Assembly (NCBI GenBank): GCA_022571215.1
Contig: JACZYG010000006.1
Location: forward strand, 1 to 64,000
Direction: 5' to 3'
Length of the DNA: 64,000 nt
Source of the DNA: Fidelibacterota bacterium
Lineage (GTDB): Bacteria > Fidelibacterota > SORT01
Positions 16,958-25,437 of the stretch are shown one piece after another. Position 1 is the stretch's first letter. Each line of letters begins with the position of its first letter. The notes under the pieces were generated by a model. The model worked only from the letters and a program-made list of their open reading frames with translations, searched no databases and had not been told where the DNA came from. The position numbers were made by a program, and so were the translations under genes.

Positions 16958-17695
16958 ATGATAAAATTTGAGGCAGTGTCCAAAAAATACGGCTATTATA
17001 CAGCCCTTCAAAATCTAAATTTAGAAATTCCTGCCGGCACGCTTTATGGTTATTTGGGACCTAACGGCGCCGGGAAGACCACTACCATCAAAATGCTTGC
17101 AGGTTTATTAAAACCAACATCGGGCTGCGTATATATAAATGGTATTAATATTCACGAAGAACCGTTGCGGGCAAAGCCGATGTTCGGGTATGTTCCGGAT
17201 AAACCGTATCTATATGATAAATTAACCGCTGACGAATTAATGCATTTCATCGGGGGAATATACGGAATGAGTAAGGAGGATATTCGCACGAGTTCTGATT
17301 CTCTGTTTGAAACTTTTGAAATTACTTCTTGGCGGAACAAGCGTGCTGAAGAATATTCACAGGGGATGAAGCAAAAACTTTTAATAGCCGCCGCTTTTAT
17401 TCACGAGCCTGAGGTGTTTGTAATCGATGAACCGATGGTTGGGCTTGATCCGAAAAATATAAATAATCTTAAGCTCTTTCTGAAGGAAAAAGCCAAATCG
17501 GGTGTTACCATATTTCTCTCTACTCACAGTTTGCATGTGGCAGAAGAATTATGTGACAGAATCGGAATTCTCAATAATGGCAAACTGATTGCTGAAGGTA
17601 CATTGGACGAATTGCGGATAGATGCCAAAAGCGACGGTGAAAGCCTGGAATCGTTATTTTTGAATCTTATCGCAGAAGAAGAGTTAAACAAATAA
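16958..17695 (+). CDS. ABC transporter ATP-binding protein (ABC-2 type exporter)
   Basis: 245 residues from ATG 16958, preceded by GGA with 7-base spacing; a TTG at 16946 has no ribosome-binding site. Walker A G-P-N-G-A-G-K-T-T at 34-42, a degenerate signature Y-S-Q-G-M-K-Q-K, and Walker B V-F-V-I-D-E-P. The C-terminal tail (L-E-S-L-F-L-N-L-I) is typical of CcmA-like ABC-2 ATPases. It pairs with the membrane protein starting 23 bases downstream. Substrate unknown. Confidence 0.9.
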   Translation: MIKFEAVSKKYGYYTALQNLNLEIPAGTLYGYLGPNGAGKTTTIKMLAGLLKPTSGCVYINGINIHEEPLRAKPMFGYVPDKPYLYDKLTADELMHFIGGIYGMSKEDIRTSSDSLFETFEITSWRNKRAEEYSQGMKQKLLIAAAFIHEPEVFVIDEPMVGLDPKNINNLKLFLKEKAKSGVTIFLSTHSLHVAEELCDRIGILNNGKLIAEGTLDELRIDAKSDGESLESLFLNLIAEEELNK

Positions 17696-17718
17696 TATAA
17701 CCACATTAATATTTCAAT

Positions 17719-19416
17719 TTGAAAGATTTTCTTAAAATAAAGTTTATCAGCATGTTCCGATTTGGAAGCGGATGGAATGCCGGATCAATATTTATGGAAA
17801 TTGCCACTACTCTTGTATTTGCCGCGTTTGCCTATGGAGCTTATGCCGGCATCAAAATAACTATAACTTTTATGATAGAAAGCGTTCATCTTCCGGTGAT
17901 ATTTTTGCACAGTCTGCTTGCAACAGGATTATTTGCTTTATTCGTGATGACGGCTGTCGGAAATTCAGTAACCGCTTTTTCAGCCTTCTTCAGATCGGAA
18001 GAATTGGAATATCTCTTCACCCTTCCGTTGGATGCCAAGAATATATTCATGTTTAAATTTGCCGAAAATTTTTTCAGAAGTTCAACTCCTATGTTCCTTC
18101 TTGGCGGTTCGGCGCTAATGGCATATGGAACATACTTTAATTTGAGCATTATGGAATATCTGCTGATAATCTTCGGGATAGCGCTTCCTTTCGTTTTTAT
18201 GGCGGCAGGATTAGGAACGCTGATTCTCTATATCATAGTACGTATCTCTACATTTTTCTCGCCAAAACTGATAATTACTGGGGCAATACTGCTTACGCTG
18301 ATTGGATCAGGCGCCTATTTTCGATCAATTAATCCGGTGGAACAAGTTCAGGAGATCATTAAATATTATCCGAATTTCGAGGATCATCCAGCTTTTGCCC
18401 AAGCGGGAATAGGGGAGGTTGCATTCGTTCCGAGCACCTGGGTCGCAAGCGCTTTATTCAGCATTGTAGATGGCGACACCGCCTCAGCATTGAACAATAT
18501 TAGCGTGATAATTTTGGCTTGCATAGGCTTGGTAACGATCCTATACATTGTGCCGGGCAGCGGATATTATAAACTTTGGCTTGACATTCAGGGAAAAGAA
18601 TGGCTCATAAGTAAACCAAATAAATCCACTCAAACCAATTTTTTATTAAATCTTAAATTACCATTCAGCAAAAAAGTCGAAGCGTTTTTAAAGCGTGATC
18701 TGATGATGTTTTTCAGAGATCCGAGTCAGTGGGGGCACATGATACTTTTTATGGTACTCTTACTTATATTTATAGCAAATATGAGTGGATTGACTCTTTA
18801 TATATCCGATCCGGTCAGGATGACGCTGCTATTTATTGCGAACTATATATTCGGCGGGTTTTTTCTCGTTTCGTTAGCTGTTAGATTCGTATTTCCACTA
18901 ATGAGTCAGGAGGGACAGGCATTCTGGATGATAAAATCAGCGCCGCTTTCAATGAGGTTTATACTAAGCTATAAAGTCATCATTTCATGCGTGATACTGC
19001 TCTCGATCGGAATACCGCTATTGGGAATTACTTCCCGTGCTTTGAGCGCAAGCAATAATCTTCTGATGATAACTCTCACGTTCACGATATTAGCCACTCT
19101 GATTACGACCCTGCTCTCTCTTGCCACAGGCGCTTGGTTTGCTAATTTGAAAGAGAAGAGCGCCATTAGAGCTGCATCTTCAAGAGGGGCAACAGTTGCA
19201 TTTTTAGTCACAATGTTTTATTTAGTGGGAGGAAGTTCCTTATTATCGGTGATTTCGTTAGCTGTTTTCAAATTTACGATAGATAATGAACCATACGAAC
19301 CAAATAGCATATTATTTATATTGGGAGTGTTCGGGATAATAAGTATAATTATTGCGGTAGTGAGTGTTATTGTCAGCAGGAAAGCCTTAGAGCGGGAGGA
19401 AGTCTATGCAAGATAG
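17719..19416 (+). CDS. ABC-2-type exporter membrane protein
   Basis: 565 residues, TTG start. At least ten hydrophobic segments are visible in two halves, separated by a cytoplasmic region around residues 285-345. It is the predicted permease partner of the preceding ATPase; the fused two-half layout matches large ABC exporters annotated only as putative. It overlaps the following lipoprotein by 11 bases, so the three genes form one unit. The substrate cannot be read from sequence. Confidence 0.8.
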   Translation: MKDFLKIKFISMFRFGSGWNAGSIFMEIATTLVFAAFAYGAYAGIKITITFMIESVHLPVIFLHSLLATGLFALFVMTAVGNSVTAFSAFFRSEELEYLFTLPLDAKNIFMFKFAENFFRSSTPMFLLGGSALMAYGTYFNLSIMEYLLIIFGIALPFVFMAAGLGTLILYIIVRISTFFSPKLIITGAILLTLIGSGAYFRSINPVEQVQEIIKYYPNFEDHPAFAQAGIGEVAFVPSTWVASALFSIVDGDTASALNNISVIILACIGLVTILYIVPGSGYYKLWLDIQGKEWLISKPNKSTQTNFLLNLKLPFSKKVEAFLKRDLMMFFRDPSQWGHMILFMVLLLIFIANMSGLTLYISDPVRMTLLFIANYIFGGFFLVSLAVRFVFPLMSQEGQAFWMIKSAPLSMRFILSYKVIISCVILLSIGIPLLGITSRALSASNNLLMITLTFTILATLITTLLSLATGAWFANLKEKSAIRAASSRGATVAFLVTMFYLVGGSSLLSVISLAVFKFTIDNEPYEPNSILFILGVFGIISIIIAVVSVIVSRKALEREEVYAR

Positions 19417-20308
19417 GAAAATAACCAACAGAAATCTTATACATTTTTTAACTCTGACGACAGTTGTCTTATTGCTTCTGAGCGGATGTAGTTCTACAAC
19501 TCTGTTGCTCGAGAAAACTACGGTCAGATTCGATAAGGAGCAATACGAAGTTTCAGACAAGTATATTTGTACCATCGAAGGTCAACTGATGAATTCAAAG
19601 GGATCATATGTGGCTGAAAAGAGTATCGCCGCCGCATCGCGTGATTTTAAAAATTTAATGTCGACCGTCAGTAAAACAGGGGTCGACGGCAAATTTTCGA
19701 TTCAGCTCTATTGGATAGAGCAACCTTTTATTTATGCCGATGTTTTCCCTAATCCTGCTCAAAGCAGTTTGACGAGCAGCGGTTTCTCGTACTTAAAGAA
19801 CTCAAGAACTATAACACTTGATGTGCCGGTTTACATCACGGATGAACAAGAACAGCTGTTGAGTACTCCCATTACAATGTACAGTCTCTCATTTGCATTG
19901 AGGAGGATGGCAGAAGATGTGGTTAACAAAAGGCTTATCAGATACTCCTTTTCCGCCCAGGATTATGAAACCGGATTGACTATTAATGGAGCAGAAATAA
20001 CACTTCACGCTAAAGGAGTGGTATTTTCGCCCGATTCACTCTTAGGCAATTATATTATCAGCGATACCTTGCGAGCGCTGGCTGTCCGACACACTAAAGA
20101 GTATGTCGTTCATGAACAAACAAAAATTCTTACACCGGATAAAGACGCTAAGTTCAATGTGCTGACCTTTAGCGAGTATACGGTGACATTTGAGCATCCG
20201 CAATATTACACGGCGGTAGAAACTCTTTATGTTGAAAGACCGGTTGAAAAGATATTTCGGGTAACACAATTGGGCGCGCTAAAGAAGTATGATTTTATAG
20301 ATCAATAA
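19406..20308 (+). CDS. Lipoprotein of unknown function, partner of the ABC exporter
   Basis: 300 residues. Lipobox L-L-S-G-C with Cys28 after a hydrophobic stretch. A GGAGGAA ribosome-binding site precedes the ATG inside the end of the permease gene. The mature protein is beta-rich and carries two segments resembling carboxypeptidase-regulatory-like folds (G-V-D-G-K-F-S-I and T-G-L-T-I-N-G-A-E-I-T-L). No catalytic motif is seen. Translational coupling suggests that it works with the exporter, perhaps as an envelope-anchored accessory. Confidence 0.7.
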   Translation: MQDRKITNRNLIHFLTLTTVVLLLLSGCSSTTLLLEKTTVRFDKEQYEVSDKYICTIEGQLMNSKGSYVAEKSIAAASRDFKNLMSTVSKTGVDGKFSIQLYWIEQPFIYADVFPNPAQSSLTSSGFSYLKNSRTITLDVPVYITDEQEQLLSTPITMYSLSFALRRMAEDVVNKRLIRYSFSAQDYETGLTINGAEITLHAKGVVFSPDSLLGNYIISDTLRALAVRHTKEYVVHEQTKILTPDKDAKFNVLTFSEYTVTFEHPQYYTAVETLYVERPVEKIFRVTQLGALKKYDFIDQ

Positions 20309-20371
20309 TACTTATTCATTCGCCTCTAAGGCGGGGCATCAAGCTCTTGCGGATTAGATTTCTATTAGTGC

Positions 20372-20400
20372 TTGACATGAGATAAAATGCAGGATATATT
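20372..20400 (+). promoter_or_regulatory. Sigma-70-type promoter of rpsU
   Basis: Perfect TTGACA (20372-20377), 17-base spacer, TATATT (20395-20400; one mismatch to TATAAT). Leader to the rpsU ATG at 20443 is about 36 bases. Confidence 0.8.
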
Positions 20401-20442
20401 TATACGCTGTAAATGAATTAAACAAAAAGGTTTTTATACTGT

Positions 20443-20649
20443 ATGGTACAAGTTCTGGTCAGAAAAGACGAACCGCTTGAGAAGGCGCTACGTAGATTTA
20501 AAAAGAAATATGAGAAGGCAGGAATACTCAAAGACGTGAAGAAAAACTCCTACTATGTGAAACCCAGCCAACAAAAACGCATGAAAAAAGCAAAGGCTGA
20601 AAAAAGAGCCCGCAAAACTTCTTTCGGATTTAGCCGATCGCATAGATAA
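20443..20649 (+). CDS. rpsU: 30S ribosomal protein S21
   Basis: 68 residues, the usual length. V-R-K-D-E-P-L-E-K-A-L-R-R-F-K-K-K at 6-22 is the S21 signature, followed by a strongly basic tail. It binds the 30S platform near the 3' end of 16S rRNA and helps initiation. Single gene with its own promoter and a hairpin terminator downstream. Confidence 0.97.
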   Translation: MVQVLVRKDEPLEKALRRFKKKYEKAGILKDVKKNSYYVKPSQQKRMKKAKAEKRARKTSFGFSRSHR

Positions 20650-20709
20650 CAATTATTAGCGGTATATTTTCATCCTGCCAAAATTGGAAATATATCAATT
20701 CAACAGTTG

Positions 20710-20736
20710 ATCCAGGTCTGAATCCTGGATTTTGCG
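20710..20736 (+). terminator. Hairpin terminator after rpsU
   Basis: ATCCAGG (20710-20716) pairs with CCTGGAT (20724-20730) over a 7-base loop, followed by TTTGCGTTT. Located 60 bases after the rpsU stop and ahead of the glmM start. Confidence 0.5.
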
Positions 20737-20756
20737 TTTAGTAAGGAATAACTAAT

Positions 20757-22121
20757 TTGTCACCACTTATTGCCACCCTGTCGGGAATCAGAGGAATTTA
20801 TGGTGACGGCTTGACACCCGAAGTTATCAGGAATTATACACTCGCGTTCGGCTCTCTTTATGGTCCAAAAATCGTAATAGGAAGGGATACCAGAACTTCA
20901 GGTCCGGAAATAGAATCAACGGTGTCTAAAACCCTTCTTTCAATAGGCTGTACTCCCATTCATCTCGGTTTGGTCACAACGCCGGCGACTCAATTGGCTG
21001 TTGAAAATTTAAATGCCGATGGCGGGATAATCATCAGCGCGAGTCATAACCCGGCTGAATGGAATGCGCTTAAACTTGTTGCTTCCGATGGTTCGTTTCT
21101 CCCTGAAGCCGGATTTAAAAAATTGCAGGATAAATTAGACTTGGGGGAGTACGAATTCGTTGACGGCGCTTCTGTAGGAGAGAAGCAAATATATGCCAAA
21201 GCAAATGAGGATCACATCGGATTGATTCTATCTTTGTCATATTTAGAGGTAGAGAAGATTAAGAAAAGGGCATTTAAGGTGGTAGTTGACTGTGTCAACG
21301 GTGTCGCCTCTGAAGTTCTTCCCGATCTGCTCGGATTGCTTGGTTGCGAGGTTACCAAAATTCATTGTGAACCGAACGGTCTTTTTCCACATACTCCTGA
21401 ACCTCTTGAACACAATCTTTCCGACTTGATAGAAAAAACAAAAGAAAATGAGGCAGACATAGGATTCGCCGTAGATCCGGATGGAGACAGGCTTGCCATC
21501 GTATCGGACGGAGGTAAGTATCTGTCTGAGGAGTATACCCTTGTTATAGCGACGGATGTTGTACTCTCGGGATTGCCCGAAGGTCAGAAAGTAGTTACAA
21601 ATCTGTCCACAACACGGGCGGTTGACGACATCGCCGAAAAACATGGAGCAGAGGTTATCAGAACACGGGTGGGTGAAATAAATGTCGTTCAGGAGATGAA
21701 AAAGGTGAAGGCGGTTATCGGAGGCGAGGGAAACGGAGGCGTCATACTTCCCGAAGCCCATTATGGACGAGACGCGCTTGTTGCCGCCGCTTCGGCGCTT
21801 CAATTTCTTACGAACCATGAAGAACCGCTCTCGGAGATCTACTCTAAAATGCCTCAATACGTGATGCTCAAAAGGAAGGCGGAGCTCGGCGGTGTGCCGA
21901 CTGATTCAATCTTAAAATTAATAGCCGGGCACTTTTCAGAATATGACGTAGATACGCGGGACGGCGTTAAAGTTAATAAGCCGGAGGGCTGGCTTCACGC
22001 GCGCGTGTCTAACACCGAGCCTATCATGCGGATTTACGTTGAGGCAAAGACTAAAGAGTCGGCAGAATCTATCTGGAATGAACTGGTGAACATACCGGGA
22101 TTATTATTAAGGGTAGTCTGA
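20757..22121 (+). CDS. glmM: Phosphohexomutase, phosphoglucosamine mutase type
   Basis: 454 residues, TTG start with AAGGAA upstream. The phosphoserine loop I-S-A-S-H-N-P places the catalytic Ser at residue 96. The Mg-binding loop is D-P-D-G-D-R and the C-terminal phosphate-binding motif R-V-S-N-T-E-P-I-M-R-I-Y. The S-N-T-E-P version is seen in GlmM proteins of Bacteroidetes relatives but also in phosphomannomutases, so substrate (glucosamine-6-P for cell-wall UDP-GlcNAc, or mannose/glucose-P) is not certain. Its TGA stop abuts the mobile BIME repeat at 22121, which appears to have inserted at the gene's very end without damaging it. Confidence 0.85.
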   Translation: MSPLIATLSGIRGIYGDGLTPEVIRNYTLAFGSLYGPKIVIGRDTRTSGPEIESTVSKTLLSIGCTPIHLGLVTTPATQLAVENLNADGGIIISASHNPAEWNALKLVASDGSFLPEAGFKKLQDKLDLGEYEFVDGASVGEKQIYAKANEDHIGLILSLSYLEVEKIKKRAFKVVVDCVNGVASEVLPDLLGLLGCEVTKIHCEPNGLFPHTPEPLEHNLSDLIEKTKENEADIGFAVDPDGDRLAIVSDGGKYLSEEYTLVIATDVVLSGLPEGQKVVTNLSTTRAVDDIAEKHGAEVIRTRVGEINVVQEMKKVKAVIGGEGNGGVILPEAHYGRDALVAAASALQFLTNHEEPLSEIYSKMPQYVMLKRKAELGGVPTDSILKLIAGHFSEYDVDTRDGVKVNKPEGWLHARVSNTEPIMRIYVEAKTKESAESIWNELVNIPGLLLRVV

Positions 22122-22365
22122 AAACCGTTAAAACGGTTCTACTATCCTATCGTACATACTTGACCCCTTGATAAATCAAGGGGTTAATGAGAGATACGGC
22201 AACAAGACCTCATAATATCAATGTTTGCTTCAGATACAGATAGATATTGAAAGATATGAAAATTTAACCTGATAATATAAGAATCATAGATTATATTTTA
22301 ATAACCCCTCGATTCATCGAGGGGATTACAAAAAGTGTATATGAAATCTAACCGTTTTAACGGTT
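22121..22365. repeat. BIME-like repeat, left copy (four-hairpin unit)
   Basis: About 245 bases. Ends are AACCGTTAAAACGGTT (22123-22138) and its exact reverse complement AACCGTTTTAACGGTT (22350-22365). Inside them lie two more hairpins, CCCCTTGAT-aa-ATCAAGGGG (22164-22183) and CCCCTCGAT-tc-ATCGAGGGG (22305-22324), which are also near-inverted copies of each other. The whole unit is therefore an imperfect inverted pair of two-hairpin REP modules. A second copy lies at 22818-23067. Confidence 0.85.
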
Positions 22366-22387
22366 TTTAAAACCAGGAATAATTTTA

Positions 22388-22828
22388 TTGGCTGAACATT
22401 CTTATACCTCCTGCTTGATTCATATGGTATGGGCGACCAAAGGACGACATAAGGTATTTCAAAAGAGAATCCGTATTAGTTTATCAGAATTTCTTACCGA
22501 ATATTCAAATTCAAAAGGGATTTATATGATAACTAATTATGTTAATTCTGACCATGTACATATACTTATTAGTCTGCCTTCCGATATGACCATTGAGAGT
22601 GTTGCAAAGACGCTGAAAGGAGGGTCATCATACTGGCTAAATCGAAACAGATTAACGAAAAATAAATTCTCTTGGGCTAGGGGCTATGGAGCGTTTTCAT
22701 TGTCACAATCGAATCTTGATAAAGTCGTCCGCTATATTGCTAATCAAGAATCTCATCATAAAAAGAAAAGCTTTTCGGATGAGTATGAAGAATTTCTAAA
22801 ATTCTATCAGAGTAAGAAAAACCGTTAA
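22388..22828 (+). CDS. REP-associated tyrosine (Y1, IS200-like) transposase, RAYT type
   Basis: 146 residues, TTG start. The H-x-H metal motif is in N-S-D-H-V-H-I-L, and the nucleophile Tyr lies in V-R-Y-I-A-N-Q-E-S-H-H, a form typical of TnpA-REP proteins. Such HUH enzymes cut single-stranded DNA at hairpins. It is flanked on both sides by BIME-like repeats, the expected substrate. The last codons (K-N-R-stop) are supplied by the right repeat copy itself. No TnpB or accessory gene is present. Frame intact, so it may be active. Confidence 0.9.
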   Translation: MAEHSYTSCLIHMVWATKGRHKVFQKRIRISLSEFLTEYSNSKGIYMITNYVNSDHVHILISLPSDMTIESVAKTLKGGSSYWLNRNRLTKNKFSWARGYGAFSLSQSNLDKVVRYIANQESHHKKKSFSDEYEEFLKFYQSKKNR

Positions 22829-23067
22829 AACGGTTCTACTATCCTAACGTACATACTATGACCCCTTGATAAATCAAGGGGTTAATGAGAGATACGGGAA
22901 CAAGACCTCATAATATCAATGTTTGCTTCAGATACAGATAGATATTGAGAGGTACGAAAACTAGACCTAATAATTTAATTAAAAATGATTGATAATATAT
23001 TAATAACCCCTCGATTCATCGAGGGGATTACAAAAAGTGTATATGAAATCAAACCGTTTTAACGGTT
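22818..23067. repeat. BIME-like repeat, right copy
   Basis: About 250 bases, a direct repeat of 22121-22365. Ends are AACCGTTAAAACGGTT (22820-22835) and AACCGTTTTAACGGTT (23052-23067). The flanks and hairpins are nearly identical between copies; the middle ~60 bases have diverged. The transposase TAA stop (22826-22828) falls inside the left end hairpin. Confidence 0.85.
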
Positions 23068-23100
23068 TACTACATATTTAGGGTGTAAAAAACCAAACGC

Positions 23101-23964
23101 CTAAATCCCTATAGGATGCCAGGTGGTTTTTATCTCCTGAGTATCGAGGATTTGGTAGGGGTCTTGGGCTTTTTCTTTTGTCCAATCCTTTGTATTTATA
23201 ATGTGTGGACGTTTGACATTCAGGGAGCTGTTTTCCATAACCCGTTTACCCTCTTTTTTGTCATCACCGCAATAAATCACGGCATTCACATCCATATGAG
23301 TACTGAAATTATCCAATAACTCCGAGCGAAAACCTGTCAGCATATTCACGACTCCCCCCGGGACATCAGAAGAGTGTAATACTTCGGCAAAGGAAACGGC
23401 GCAAAGTGGTTTAGAATGAGAGGCGAGAACAACGCAGGTGTTTCCGCCAACAATGACAGGAGCAATAACAGATATAAGTCCCAATAACCCGCTCTCTTCC
23501 GGCGCAATCATGGTGACCACTCCCGTCGGTTCCGGAACGGAAAAATTAAAATGCGGTGACGCAACAGGATTTACGGAGCTGAACAGCTGTATATACTTGT
23601 CGGACCACCCTGCGTAGTAGATAAATCGGTCAATTGAGATGTTGACCTCTTTTTCCGCCTTTGCGGCGGAATCGCCCTGAAGTATCAGTTCAGAGACGAA
23701 CTGTTCGCGTCTGCCTTCAAGCATTTCTGCGATCCTGTAAAGTATTTGCCCTCTGTTGTAGGCAGTGCGTCCGGACCAACCTGAAAAAGCCTTTCTTGCG
23801 GCAACTACAGAATTTCTGAAATCTTTTCTCGAACCGCGGCATATATTAGCTAACGGTTTTTTGTTTTTCCCTTCTAACAAATAATAGCGTCCCGATTCGG
23901 TCCGCGGAAATTTTCCGCCTATATATATCTTGTAGGTTTTGAGTACTTCCAATCGTTTCTTCAT
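23101..23964 (-). CDS. Truncated aldehyde-dehydrogenase-like protein (ALDH16 second-domain type)
   Basis: 287 residues, aligning by eye with the N-terminal NAD-binding part of ALDH (Y-I-G-G-K-F-P-R-T-E-S, W-S-G-R-T-A-Y-N-R-G, V-P-G-G-V-V-N-M-L-T-G). It stops before the catalytic Cys region, and the equivalent of the F-T-G-S-x-x-x-G motif is V-I-Y-C-G-D-D, so catalysis by itself is not expected. Its start overlaps the upstream full ALDH stop by one base. In ALDH16 enzymes an active ALDH domain is fused to just such a shorter, degenerate second domain; here the two are separate adjacent genes. I infer a structural partner of 23964-25433 and do not treat it as a pseudogene. Confidence 0.75.
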   Translation of the reverse strand: MKKRLEVLKTYKIYIGGKFPRTESGRYYLLEGKNKKPLANICRGSRKDFRNSVVAARKAFSGWSGRTAYNRGQILYRIAEMLEGRREQFVSELILQGDSAAKAEKEVNISIDRFIYYAGWSDKYIQLFSSVNPVASPHFNFSVPEPTGVVTMIAPEESGLLGLISVIAPVIVGGNTCVVLASHSKPLCAVSFAEVLHSSDVPGGVVNMLTGFRSELLDNFSTHMDVNAVIYCGDDKKEGKRVMENSSLNVKRPHIINTKDWTKEKAQDPYQILDTQEIKTTWHPIGI

Positions 23965-25433
23965 CAGATCAACTCCACGTAGGGAAGGAGTCCGTGAAGT
24001 CCGCCCTCTCTGCCCATTCCGCTCTCTTTATAACCGCCGAAGGGTGACGTAGGATCGAATTTATTGAAGGTGTTCGCCCATATGACTCCGGCGTTTATCT
24101 GTTTCGTAACCTTAAATACCTTTGAGCCTTTATCCGTCCAAACGCCTCCGGAAAGCCCGTAAGGAGTGTTATTTGCCTTTTCGATAGCCTCGTCCACGGT
24201 TCTGAACGTTTGAATGGCGAGAACGGGACCGAAAATTTCTTCCTGCACTATACGGTGCGATTGAGAGACATCCGTAAACAGGGTGGGTTTGAACCAGTAA
24301 CCGGATTTCGGCAGCGCGCAAGTCGGTTGATAAATGGTGCCGCCCTCATCAATACCCGCTGAAACAAGTTCGTTTATTCTTTTTAACTGGGCTTTCGAGT
24401 TGATAGCTCCTATATCGGTATTTTTATCGAGCGGGTCGCCTATGATGAGCGTTTCCATTCTGTTTTTCAATTTGTTTATTATTTCGTCTGCGATCCCTTC
24501 CTGAATCAGAAGCCGTGATCCGGCGCAGCAAACATGACCCTGATTAAAAAATATAGCGTTTATAATACCTTCCACCGCTTGATCGAGGTCCGCCTCTTCA
24601 AAGATGATATTAGCCGCCTTGCCGCCGAGCTCTAAAGAGTATTTTTTACCGGTGCCCGCAAGCGTTTTTTGAATATATTTACCTACGACAGTCGAGCCTG
24701 TGAACGCTATCTTGTCAAGACCGGGATGGTTAACAATCGCTTTTCCTGTTTCACCGGCTCCGGGTATGATATTTACGACTCCCGGAGGAAGATCAGCTTC
24801 CTGAATAATCTCCGCTAACTTCATGGCTGTCAGTGGAGTGGTTTCAGCGGGTTTAAGAACGACTGTATTCCCTGTCGCTAATGCCGGAGCGATTTTCCAT
24901 GCCGCCATCAGAAGAGGGAAGTTCCACGGGATTATCTGTCCCGCAACGCCTAAAGCCCTTGTTTTTCTGCCGGGGAAGGCATAATCGAGTTTGTCAGCCC
25001 ACCCGGCGTAATAAAAGAAGTGCGCCGAAGCAAGGGGAATATCCACATCCCGCGATTCTCTGATCGGTTTTCCGCCGTCAAGGGATTCAATAACCGACAG
25101 TTCCCTTGACCGTTCCTGCATTATCCTCGCTATACGGAATATATACTTCGAGCGTTCGCTCGCGGGCATTTTCGACCAATATTTATCGTAGGCTGTTCGG
25201 GCAGCTTTCACGGCGCTGTTCACGTCCGCCTTGGATGCCTCGGCAACCTTCGCAATCTTCTTACCGGTTGCGGGATTTTCTGTCCAGAAATATTTCCTGC
25301 TCTTGGGAGAAACGAACTCCCCGTTGATAAACAGATCGTACTTATCATCCAACTTGACATGATCAGTACTTTCCGGAGCGGGAGAATATTCCCAAACCGA
25401 GTTAAAGTCAATTAATTTTTCCTTTGTAACCAT
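23964..25433 (-). CDS. NAD(P)-dependent aldehyde dehydrogenase
   Basis: 489 residues, full length. Catalytic residues are at the classical spots: Glu268 in E-L-G-G-K and Cys302 in N-Q-G-H-V-C-C; the NAD motif F-T-G-S-T-V-V-G-K and the P-W-N-F-P motif are present. Following deoC by 4 bases suggests that it oxidises the acetaldehyde released when deoxyribose-5-phosphate is cleaved, or a related short aldehyde. Closest arrangement known to me is ALDH16, with the second domain encoded by the next gene. Confidence 0.9.
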   Translation of the reverse strand: MVTKEKLIDFNSVWEYSPAPESTDHVKLDDKYDLFINGEFVSPKSRKYFWTENPATGKKIAKVAEASKADVNSAVKAARTAYDKYWSKMPASERSKYIFRIARIMQERSRELSVIESLDGGKPIRESRDVDIPLASAHFFYYAGWADKLDYAFPGRKTRALGVAGQIIPWNFPLLMAAWKIAPALATGNTVVLKPAETTPLTAMKLAEIIQEADLPPGVVNIIPGAGETGKAIVNHPGLDKIAFTGSTVVGKYIQKTLAGTGKKYSLELGGKAANIIFEEADLDQAVEGIINAIFFNQGHVCCAGSRLLIQEGIADEIINKLKNRMETLIIGDPLDKNTDIGAINSKAQLKRINELVSAGIDEGGTIYQPTCALPKSGYWFKPTLFTDVSQSHRIVQEEIFGPVLAIQTFRTVDEAIEKANNTPYGLSGGVWTDKGSKVFKVTKQINAGVIWANTFNKFDPTSPFGGYKESGMGREGGLHGLLPYVELI

Positions 25434-25437
25434 CGAT

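Noticed and set aside
22121-23067. CRISPR-like direct repeats around 22.1-23.1 kb
   Set aside because: Only two ~250-bp copies flank a transposase gene; there are no short regular spacers. The hairpin structure fits BIME/REP elements.
23101-23964. Truncated ALDH as a pseudogene
   Set aside because: It has a translationally coupled start, an intact 287-codon frame with no internal stops, and the length and place expected for an ALDH16-type second domain.
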